Shown: positions 1 to 6,174 of the stretch, in pieces | How the letters are laid out: each line of letters opens with the position of its first letter | Numbering within the stretch: the first letter of the stretch is position 1 | Assembly: GCA_003520455.1 (NCBI GenBank) | Contig: DOUV01000569.1 | Location: forward strand, 1 to 21,060 | Source of the DNA: Chloroflexota bacterium | GTDB lineage: Bacteria > Chloroflexota > Anaerolineae > Ardenticatenales > Ardenticatenaceae | Direction of reading: 5' to 3' | DNA: 21,060 nucleotides | Made by a program: the position numbers and the translations under genes | Notes under the pieces: model-generated | Seen by the model: the letters and a program-made list of their open reading frames with translations, nothing else | Databases searched by the model: none | What the model was told of the DNA's origin: nothing

Positions 1-82
1 GGGCCGGTGTGGCCGGGCCGGCACAGGCCGCCACGAGTAACACCATTACGACAAGGAATGGTAGGGCGGTGATGCGGTACAT
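1..82 (-). CDS. Lipoprotein N-terminus, gene cut by the left window edge
   Basis: Only the first 27 codons lie in the window. ATG is at 82-80 and is preceded by a strong AGGAGG ribosome binding site with a 5-base spacer. The translation starts with a short charged segment (MYR), a hydrophobic core (residues 4-16) and a lipobox VAAC ending at Cys20, followed by Ala-Gly-Pro. This is a type II (lipoprotein) signal peptide, so the mature protein should be anchored at the outer face of the cytoplasmic membrane. It lies in the same orientation as the upstream transport and catabolic genes. Many ABC solute-binding proteins of monoderm-like bacteria begin this way, and the ABC transporter in this window has no binding protein beside it, so a solute-binding role is possible but not shown. 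The frame stays open upstream to a stop at 280-278; the strong RBS decides the start at 82. Confidence 0.7.
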   Translation of the reverse strand, partial: MYRITALPFLVVMVLLVAACAGPATPA

Positions 83-104
83 CCTCTCCTCCTGTTCGAG
101 GGCG

Positions 105-123
105 CCAGCGCCTCGCGCGCTGG
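105..123 (-). promoter_or_regulatory. Small hairpin before the lipoprotein RBS
   Basis: A perfect 6-bp stem (CCAGCG at 105-110, CGCTGG at 118-123) with a 7-base loop lies just upstream of the ribosome binding site of the lipoprotein gene. The rest of the 83-282 spacer holds no convincing promoter. A TATAGT hexamer on the minus strand at 192-197 has only a poorly spaced GTGACA (15 bases) upstream. The hairpin could shape the mRNA leader, but in GC-rich sequence a 6-bp stem can occur by chance. Confidence 0.25.
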
Positions 124-282
124 GCAATGCGAAGCTTAGACTACGGTACACTGGAGCGGGAATGAGTGTGGTGATCTCCCCCCTTTCGGCACTATAGATG
201 TCCCCAAGAACTGTCACGTTCCCCTCTACCTCGATTACGTCATTTTCTTGGACTGACCTGGCACCCCTCAACGCAATTTAGC

Positions 283-1458
283 CTAGGCAAAGAAAAGCAA
301 AGCGAGCGCGAGGATGAGTACAGACTGTACTGCCCAAGTTACGAGGCCGGTGAGGAGGGCCGCTGCCCCGGCCCGGGCAACTGCTGACCGCGTTACCCGG
401 CAGGTAATCCCGACCACGGCAAAGATCAACAGGATGTCGGCCACCGTCATCGGAAAGGTCGACGGCTTCCACGTTGCCAGCGGTCCGGCGATGCTCGCGG
501 GGGGCGGCGCGACTGTATTCAGGACGACCATAACGAAGAACAGGATGACAAACAGCGGGAAATTGCGGAGCACGTACGTCCAGGTGTTCACATTCTGCCC
601 ATGCATCGCGGTCTTGCGCCTCATGGCGAAGAAGAGAATCTCAGAGACGACCAGCACAATGATGAAAGCCATGCGCAGCATCTTCACGAACAGGGCCGAT
701 TCCAGGGCGGTCGGACCACCACCCTGGACCGCCGCGGCCACGATTTGGGGGAGATCGTGAATAGAGCCCCCGGTCCAGGCCCCATAGACGGTGGGTGCGA
801 GATGAAAGAACCCTGCCAGAAAAGGATAGACTAATAGTCCGATAGTACCCCACAAGAGGACCGTGCCCAGGGCGATGCCAGATTCCTCTTCCTGCGCCTG
901 AATGGCCGGCGCGGTTGCCATGATCGCCGATACGCCACAGATCGACGTACCCACGCCAATCAGTGTGCGCGTGCGTTCCGAGAGTCCCAGGGCCTTGCCC
1001 GCATACCAGGACACGCCCATTCCTGCTGCAACGGTGATCAGGACGATGGTCGCCTGCTGCCATCCGGATTCGAACAGGAAGCCATAGTTAAATTTGAGGC
1101 CGGCGATGATAATCCCCAGTCGTAGAAACCACTTGGTCGAGAACGCCAGTCCAGGCTGGTATCGGGCTGGGATTTTCCACAGGTTCCCCACAATCAACCC
1201 CAGTACGGAGGCGATGAAGATCGCGACAAACCAGCTTACCCCGGCTTGTAGTTCAAGCACCCATAGCCCTTCGGCGACAATGGTGATCGGTAACACAACC
1301 GCCAGGAAGCCAGGGACGGCCTCTTGAATCTCCCCAACTGCGGGGAAGAAACGGCTCCACCAACTGGGGAGTATGGATCTGCTTCGAAGCGTAGTGATTG
1401 CCAAGGGATTGCTCCTTTTCAGAGAAGATGGTGGGATCGGGTTCGTGGAGACTCGCAT
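283..1458 (-). CDS. YeiH/UPF0324 family putative sulfate exporter
   Basis: A 391-residue polytopic membrane protein with about ten hydrophobic segments from residue 50 to the C-terminus. Family-typical stretches include GVGTSICGVSAIMAT (168-182), preceded by FLRLGIIIAGLKF (111-123), and GGSIHDLPQIVAA (230-242). These match the conserved core of the UPF0324/YeiH family, which is annotated as putative sulfate exporters; the substrate of most members has not been shown. The ATG at 1458-1456 follows directly on the TGA of the 99-residue gene upstream (1461-1459), so the two are probably translationally coupled. No good ribosome binding site is visible and the hydrophilic first 45 residues are not typical, so a later start is possible. 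With the TauE/SafE-like gene two positions upstream it forms a pair of presumed sulfur-oxyanion or organic-anion exporters. Confidence 0.9.
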   Translation of the reverse strand: MRVSTNPIPPSSLKRSNPLAITTLRSRSILPSWWSRFFPAVGEIQEAVPGFLAVVLPITIVAEGLWVLELQAGVSWFVAIFIASVLGLIVGNLWKIPARYQPGLAFSTKWFLRLGIIIAGLKFNYGFLFESGWQQATIVLITVAAGMGVSWYAGKALGLSERTRTLIGVGTSICGVSAIMATAPAIQAQEEESGIALGTVLLWGTIGLLVYPFLAGFFHLAPTVYGAWTGGSIHDLPQIVAAAVQGGGPTALESALFVKMLRMAFIIVLVVSEILFFAMRRKTAMHGQNVNTWTYVLRNFPLFVILFFVMVVLNTVAPPPASIAGPLATWKPSTFPMTVADILLIFAVVGITCRVTRSAVARAGAAALLTGLVTWAVQSVLILALALLFFA

Positions 1459-1758
1459 TCAGCGAGATGGAAATCCCATCCCCGGCGTGCTTGATTCGGA
1501 TAACACGGTCTGCGAACCTGATAGATTATCAAGGACTGTCGTTTCCAGGCTGCCTACGAACAGAATCAAGTTGGATTTCAGGCTATTCAGTGCCTCCAGT
1601 CGTTTGGCGTTGGGCGAGTACTGCTCCGTTACCGGCGCAATCAGAGTATCGAGCACGTGTGCGTAGTCATCAGAGGCCTCAATCAGCGCGTCCTGGCGAT
1701 TCTTGACTGTCTCGACCTGCTCACGGCACATGTGATCGAGTGGCTTCGGATCCGGCAT
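1459..1758 (-). CDS. Small hypothetical protein, 99 aa
   Basis: I do not recognise this protein. ATG at 1758-1756 is preceded by GGAG with a 5-base spacer, which favours it over longer starts further upstream in the same frame. The product is soluble-looking, with no signal peptide or membrane segment. Residues about 10-75 are rich in Glu, Gln, Asn and Leu and could form helices (MCREQVETVKNRQDALIEAS near the N-terminus). It contains a single Cys. Its stop codon abuts the start of the YeiH-type exporter, so the two are probably co-expressed, and the small protein might be an accessory of the exporter. No function is assigned. Confidence 0.6.
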   Translation of the reverse strand: MPDPKPLDHMCREQVETVKNRQDALIEASDDYAHVLDTLIAPVTEQYSPNAKRLEALNSLKSNLILFVGSLETTVLDNLSGSQTVLSESSTPGMGFPSR

Positions 1759-1963
1759 AGTATCTCCGCCTCTCCAGGTCCGTGGCCACCGATCCGGTCG
1801 CTCTACAATCGTGCCCGGCTCTTCTCTCTGTGAGCGCCTGAAGCGCCCCTCGGAGTAGCGTGCGCTGCTGGCGGAGGGAAAAGGCTTCGCCCGTCGGGAC
1901 GCCACGGCCGATAATCCCTTCGATCGATTTCGCCAGATCAACAATGAACTCGAGGCCACTGCA

Positions 1964-2701
1964 TTACGGGACCAGGACACGCACGCCTTGAACCACGTTG
2001 ACCAGGCCTGCTACAATGACTACGGCGAGCACGAGCTTGCGAAACATCTCGACCGGCACACGGTGGAGTAGCCGCCCGCCAGCGATGATCCCCAACCATA
2101 TGATGGGGAGCAGGAGGACATCGATGGTTAACGTCTGCCGATTGAGGATGCCTGTGGAGGCCAAGAACGCCGCCGCCATGAAGTTGACCGGCACAAAATA
2201 CTGCGAGAACCGTGCGCGAAAGGCATTCTTGGTGTAGCCCTGGTTCACGAAGAACAGGATCACCGGCGGACCACCCATGCCGGTCGCCGCGGTCAATGCC
2301 CCACCAGCGAAGCCGACCGCCGTCGATGCCAGCCGCTCGCGCCGGATAACCCCACCCACGCCGCCAATCATCAACAGTGCGAGCAAGACCACCACGGTGC
2401 CAATGAGCACCTTAAGAATCGCCGCACTGGCAACCCATAACAGGTAGGCACCCGAGGCCGTCCCCACCAGACCCACCAGAATCATCGGCAGCAGTGTCCA
2501 GCCAGGCGCTTCCGTGCGGGCCTGATAGAGCACCATCGCGTCCGAGAGCGTGCCCAATACGACACTTGTACCGACGGCCGCTTTCGGGCCGATGATCAGT
2601 GACAAAACCGGGACGAACACCAGGGCGAAGCCGAAGCCGGTCATACCCTTGACGAGCCCGGCCACCAGGCCGGCCAGCACCGCACTGAGCATCGCGATCA
2701 T
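1964..2701 (-). CDS. TauE/SafE family sulfite/anion exporter-like membrane protein
   Basis: A 245-residue protein, the usual length for TauE/SafE (DUF81) permeases, with about eight hydrophobic segments. The two family half-repeats are visible: GLVKGMTGFGFAL at residues 15-27 and AATGMGGPPVILF at 138-150. Members are linked to export of sulfite, sulfoacetate or related anions in sulfonate-degrading bacteria, and many have unknown substrates. The frame is open 53 codons further upstream, but ATG 2701-2699 is preceded by GGAGG about 10 bases away, begins the first membrane segment, and avoids overlap with the enolase gene that ends at 2733. ATG at 2692 is an alternative. It lies 31 bp behind the enolase-family gene and is likely in the same transcript. 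Confidence 0.9.
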   Translation of the reverse strand: MIAMLSAVLAGLVAGLVKGMTGFGFALVFVPVLSLIIGPKAAVGTSVVLGTLSDAMVLYQARTEAPGWTLLPMILVGLVGTASGAYLLWVASAAILKVLIGTVVVLLALLMIGGVGGVIRRERLASTAVGFAGGALTAATGMGGPPVILFFVNQGYTKNAFRARFSQYFVPVNFMAAAFLASTGILNRQTLTIDVLLLPIIWLGIIAGGRLLHRVPVEMFRKLVLAVVIVAGLVNVVQGVRVLVP

Positions 2702-2732
2702 CGGCCTCGGGCCTCCGCGCCCACCCTCTGAT

Positions 2733-3839
2733 TCACCGGTCGGTCCGGCAGCGCGCGAGCGCGGCGTCGTCCAGCTCGACGCCAAGGCCCGGTTTCTCAG
2801 GTGGGAAGTAGGCGCCCTCAACCGGCAAGAGTCGTTCGGCCACGACGTCGCGCTGGGCAAAGTGCGTCGCGATCCCTGAGTCCCAATTCAAGCCTGGCAG
2901 GGTGACTGCTAAATGCACCTCGGCCGCCGCACAGATACTTGTCTCGCCAGGCATACCGGCGAGGTGAAGCCCTAGATTCGCCGCTTGCACGACGCTCGCC
3001 AACCGCTGCGCTTCGACCAGCCCACCGGTCTTGATCAGTTTCATGACCACACCGTCGGCCGCACCGGCCCGGATATAGTGCAGCGCATCTTCGGCGTTGA
3101 AGAGGCCCTCGTCCGGCGCAACCGCCGTGTCAACCGCCCGTGCGACTGCCGCCATCCCAGCCATATCCGTGCGCTTGACCGGTTGCTCGATGAATTGCAG
3201 GCCATACTCCTCCGCTGCCCGCAGAAACCGGATCGCTTCGGCAGGTGTCCAGGCCTGGTTGGCGTCAGGTCGCAGCAGGATGTCCTCACCGGCTGCTTCC
3301 CGCACCGCCCTCAGCCGTTGCAGATCAACCTCCAGTCGCTGCGTCCCGAGCTTGACCTTGATCGCCCGGAAGCCTTGCGCCAGGCCTTCCCGCGCCTCTT
3401 CGGCGGCCTGCTCCGGCTGGGCGGCCACCACGTGCCAGGTCGAGTACACTCGGTCGCGGACCTGGCCGCCCAACAACTTGTAAAGCGGCACGTCCAGTGC
3501 TTTGGCCACCAGGTCGTGAAGCGCGATATCGATGGCCGCCTTGGTCGCAGAGTTGCCGCTCAGCACGCGGTCCATGCGCTGTACAATCGCGTGAAGGTCG
3601 AAGGCATCCATGCCTGCGAGCGCCGGGGCCAGAAATTCCTCGATCGCGTGCTTCGCCGCCGCCGGGGTCTCGCCGGTGAAATACTGGGCCAACACCGTCT
3701 CGCCCAGCCCGGTCAGACCCTCGTCTGTGTGTACCCGGACAAGCACAGAGTCGCGGTGATGGACCGTTGCCACGGCCATCTTCAGCGGCCGGATGAGCGG
3801 GATCGCAATCGGAATAGCCTCGATCGTTGTAATTCGCAT
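2733..3839 (-). CDS. Enolase-superfamily enzyme, muconate-cycloisomerase (MLE) subgroup
   Basis: A 368-residue enzyme with an N-terminal enolase capping domain (about 1-125) and a C-terminal modified TIM barrel. The metal ligands are D192 (RPDANQAW), E218 (FIEQP) and D243 (APDEG). The catalytic lysines of the MLE subgroup are present: KVK at 161-163 on one strand and K267 (VVMKLIKTGG) on the opposite one. This pattern fits a cycloisomerase, racemase/epimerase or o-succinylbenzoate-synthase-like reaction: Mg-dependent abstraction of a proton alpha to a carboxylate. The His-Asp dyad of mandelate racemase or acid-sugar dehydratases is not evident, so a sugar-acid dehydratase role is less likely. 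ATG 3839 has GGAGAG 6 bases upstream. The gene has its own 257-bp leader and may start a second transcription unit with the downstream exporter genes. Confidence 0.9.
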   Translation of the reverse strand: MRITTIEAIPIAIPLIRPLKMAVATVHHRDSVLVRVHTDEGLTGLGETVLAQYFTGETPAAAKHAIEEFLAPALAGMDAFDLHAIVQRMDRVLSGNSATKAAIDIALHDLVAKALDVPLYKLLGGQVRDRVYSTWHVVAAQPEQAAEEAREGLAQGFRAIKVKLGTQRLEVDLQRLRAVREAAGEDILLRPDANQAWTPAEAIRFLRAAEEYGLQFIEQPVKRTDMAGMAAVARAVDTAVAPDEGLFNAEDALHYIRAGAADGVVMKLIKTGGLVEAQRLASVVQAANLGLHLAGMPGETSICAAAEVHLAVTLPGLNWDSGIATHFAQRDVVAERLLPVEGAYFPPEKPGLGVELDDAALARCRTDR

Positions 3840-3970
3840 TGTTTTCTCTCCGATCGGATTCCAGCTGCAACGTGCTTTCTAAAGGCGTCAAATCTCGAGC
3901 TGTGTTAGAGGCTCAATTGCGCGGTCACCGGCCCTGGATTCACTTCACGTATCAGGCTGAGATCCAGCGA

Positions 3971-3992
3971 GCCTTCCAGGTTCTTGGAAGGC
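3971..3992. repeat. Perfect 8-bp stem-loop in the enolase leader
   Basis: GCCTTCCA (3971-3978) and TGGAAGGC (3985-3992) pair perfectly around a 6-base loop. It lies in the 5' region of the enolase gene on the minus strand, about 130 bases before its start. There is no T-run on either side, so it is not a standard terminator. It could be an operator or an mRNA structure; function unknown. Confidence 0.4.
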
Positions 3993-4006
3993 AGCGCAGT
4001 CAAATG

Positions 4007-4039
4007 ACCACCACCACCACCACCACCACCACCACCACC
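4007..4039. repeat. (ACC)11 trinucleotide microsatellite
   Basis: Eleven uninterrupted ACC units (GGT on the minus strand) are followed at once by GGCGGTGGTGG (4040-4050), which can pair with the end of the tract in an 8-bp CCACCACC/GGTGGTGG hairpin. The repeat lies between the zinc dehydrogenase stop (4097) and the enolase start (3839). Perfect 33-bp trinucleotide runs are uncommon in bacterial intergenic DNA. Copy number could vary by slipped-strand replication. Read as a minus-strand frame it encodes poly-Gly followed by a coding-like tail ending at 3905. Confidence 0.85.
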
Positions 4040-4096
4040 GGCGGTGGTGGCCTAGAATTTTGAGCGGCGCCATGGGGCGGCTTCCCGGACAGCCTG

Positions 4097-5146
4097 TCAC
4101 CCCGTGACCACTGGTTGCAGAATAACCTTCACAAGCCCAGCTCGCTTTTCGTCTAGCATCTGGAGCCCGGGCCCGGCCTGGTCGAGCGGCAGCGTGGTGG
4201 TGATGAAGAGACTGGGATCCACCGCCCCGCTCGCGAGCAGGTCGATGACTGGCCCAAAGGCTTGATGGTCGCCCCGCGACCCGCGCATCGCCAGCTCGCG
4301 GTCCTTGAACTCGGCGATGCGTAGGGTAGCCCGCTTCGACGGAAAGGTGCCGAGGACTACGATCAGGCCGGCGCGGCGGACAATCTGGGTCGCCTGCTGC
4401 AAGGTTTCGTCCTGGAGCCCGCCGACGGCCTCGATCACCGTGTCCACACCCTCGCCGTGGGTCAGCTCCAGCACCCTCGCGACCAGGTCCTCACGCCGGA
4501 CATTGACGGTCTCGTCCACACCCAGCCGCTGTGCGACCTCCAGCCGGGCATCACGCGTACTACTGATGACGACCCAGGCGCCCAACGCCCTGGCAACCGC
4601 CGCAGCCCCGAGCCCGATTGGTCCGGTGCCCAACACAGCCACCTTCTGCCCGGTTGCCACACCGGCCTGATGCTTCACCCCGTGGTAGGCCACCGCCAGC
4701 GGCTGGACCAGGGCGGCCGCTGCGAAGCTGAGAGTGGGCGGCAATGGGTGCAGGTTGCCCGCTGGAACTGCCACGTACTCGGCGTAGGCGCCATCGGCGT
4801 CGAAACCGAGGGTGCGCAACCGGAGGCACAGGTGGGTGCGGCCCGCGTGGCATTGGCTGCACGCGCCGCATGGGAGGTCCACTTCGGCGCAGACCCGTGC
4901 CCCAGGCGCCACACTTGACACGCCGCTGCCTACCGCAGCCACGGTACCGGCAAACTCGTGCCCCAGGATCCGTGGGAAGCGGATGCGGGGGTGGCTGCCA
5001 TGGTACGCGTGCAGGTCCGAGCCACATACGGCGCAGGCCGCGACTCGCAGCAGCACCTCACCCGGCCCAGGCTGTGGCACCGGCCGCTGCTCGAGTCGCA
5101 GGTCGTGCCCACCGTACAGCACGGCCGCCTGCATCTGCGCCGTCAC
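4097..5146 (-). CDS. Zinc-dependent medium-chain alcohol/polyol dehydrogenase (MDR family)
   Basis: A 349-residue NAD(P)-dependent dehydrogenase. Numbered from the GTG start at 5146: catalytic zinc site C41 and D44 (CAVCGSDLHAYHG), H63-E64 (GHEFAG), structural zinc cysteines C93, C96, C99 and C107, and the Rossmann motif GTGPIG at 173-178. The third catalytic ligand position, usually Glu-Pro in the sorbitol/threonine dehydrogenase branch, is Q149-P150 here. GTG 5146 is preferred because AGGAGG lies 7 bases upstream and it overlaps the nitrilase stop as GTGA; the frame is open 28 codons further. It is the last gene of a translationally coupled block of four. It probably oxidises a secondary alcohol or reduces a carbonyl made in the pathway; the substrate is unknown. 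Confidence 0.92.
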   Translation of the reverse strand: MTAQMQAAVLYGGHDLRLEQRPVPQPGPGEVLLRVAACAVCGSDLHAYHGSHPRIRFPRILGHEFAGTVAAVGSGVSSVAPGARVCAEVDLPCGACSQCHAGRTHLCLRLRTLGFDADGAYAEYVAVPAGNLHPLPPTLSFAAAALVQPLAVAYHGVKHQAGVATGQKVAVLGTGPIGLGAAAVARALGAWVVISSTRDARLEVAQRLGVDETVNVRREDLVARVLELTHGEGVDTVIEAVGGLQDETLQQATQIVRRAGLIVVLGTFPSKRATLRIAEFKDRELAMRGSRGDHQAFGPVIDLLASGAVDPSLFITTTLPLDQAGPGLQMLDEKRAGLVKVILQPVVTG

Positions 5147-6174
5147 GGGCGTACCTCCTGAGATTCCCCGCCGTGCCGGCGACGTCTCTGCCGGGGCGCC
5201 TCGCGCACGCGCTCGTACTCCTCGGCCCATGTCTCCAACCCGCGGCGTGCATAGTGATAGTCGAAGGCGTCGGGCTGTGGTTCGACCAGCCGCGCGTAGA
5301 GTTCGGGCCGGCGATCATGGCTCTGGCCCGGCCGCGCCCGGCAGATCACAAAATTGGGCACATCCGGTGGCGGCGACATCAGCTCCTCATTGTAGTAGTG
5401 TGACCGCAGCCAATCGAGCCGGTCCAGGTCGAGGGTGGCGTAGACGATTCCCGGCTCGCGGGAGTAGGCCACCACGCCTTCCGGCCCAACCGCGAACGCC
5501 TTGGCCGGCGCGCCCGGCTGCCAGACATGCTGGGTCGTCAAGACATAGACCAGGTTCTCCAGCGCCCGGGCGCGTGTCACGACCTCCCATGCTTCACCCA
5601 CGTTCACTCGCCATGGTGAGTAGCGGCCCCCGGCCGGGGCGATGAGGATGTCTGCGCCACCGAGCATCTGGATCCGCGAGATTTCGGGCACGAAGAGCTC
5701 GGTGCAGACCTGAAGCCCGATCCCCCCGAGGTCGGTGTCCACGACGAAGATCTCTTCGCCTGGCAGGATGTGCCGGCGGCCCCCCATCAGATAGGCGTTC
5801 AGATGTGGGTGATTGGGGTGGGTCCGCCGGTAGTGGCCGATCACCTCACCCGAAGGACCGATGAGCTTGTGGGCCAGGAAGTAGGTGTCCGACAGGTCGG
5901 GGTTCGCTTCCAAATGACCGGCACTGATGTAGATACCGTGCTCGCGCGCCTTCTCGCGCAGGCCATCGATGGGTGCCTGGTCGAGATGGCCGCCGCTGTC
6001 CATGGGGCCGGAGTATGGTCCCGGGTAACCTTCAGGGAACACGACCAGTGGCGCTCCGTAGCGCGCCACGGCCTCATCCACGTAGGCCCGGGCCTGCCCG
6101 GCGTTACGCCATTCGGACTCAAGCCGGTACGACTCCGGCTGTACCAGCGCTACTCTCACCTGCGCCGCCATCAC
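5143..6174 (-). CDS. Nitrilase-superfamily C-N hydrolase with Lys-to-Arg change in the catalytic triad
   Basis: A 343-residue carbon-nitrogen hydrolase (nitrilase/amidase fold). The catalytic Glu is E48 in VVFPEGYPG and the nucleophile is C157 in LQVCTELFVPE. The region that normally carries the catalytic lysine (YRKxH) reads HYRRTHP at 114-120, so R117 (codon CGG) stands in the lysine position. Downstream NVGEAWEVVTRARALEN (191-207) fits the family's conserved core. Such enzymes hydrolyse amides, nitriles or N-carbamoyl groups, with ammonia or an amine as product. GTG 6174 overlaps the upstream hydrolase stop as GTGA with GGAGG about 9 bases away; ATG 6171 is an alternative. It lies in a coupled block with the alpha/beta hydrolase and two zinc dehydrogenases, suggesting sequential steps. 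The Lys change could reduce or alter catalysis. Confidence 0.9.
   Translation of the reverse strand: MMAAQVRVALVQPESYRLESEWRNAGQARAYVDEAVARYGAPLVVFPEGYPGPYSGPMDSGGHLDQAPIDGLREKAREHGIYISAGHLEANPDLSDTYFLAHKLIGPSGEVIGHYRRTHPNHPHLNAYLMGGRRHILPGEEIFVVDTDLGGIGLQVCTELFVPEISRIQMLGGADILIAPAGGRYSPWRVNVGEAWEVVTRARALENLVYVLTTQHVWQPGAPAKAFAVGPEGVVAYSREPGIVYATLDLDRLDWLRSHYYNEELMSPPPDVPNFVICRARPGQSHDRRPELYARLVEPQPDAFDYHYARRGLETWAEEYERVREAPRQRRRRHGGESQEVRP

Noticed and set aside
2733..3839. Calling the enolase-family gene a sugar-acid dehydratase feeding the DapA-like aldolases (Entner-Doudoroff-like route)
   Set aside because: The catalytic residues follow the Lys/Lys pattern of the MLE subgroup, not the His-Asp pattern of acid-sugar dehydratases.
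3920..3937. T-box-like AGGGCCGGTGACCGCG on the minus strand in the enolase leader
   Set aside because: It recalls the AGGGTGGNACCGCG motif but differs in the core, no specifier stem or terminator helix is visible, and the downstream gene is not one normally controlled by tRNA.
3839..4063. Plus-strand frame encoding a poly-Thr/poly-Gly tail
   Set aside because: It exists only because of the (ACC)11 tract, has no good ribosome binding site and no coding-like composition.
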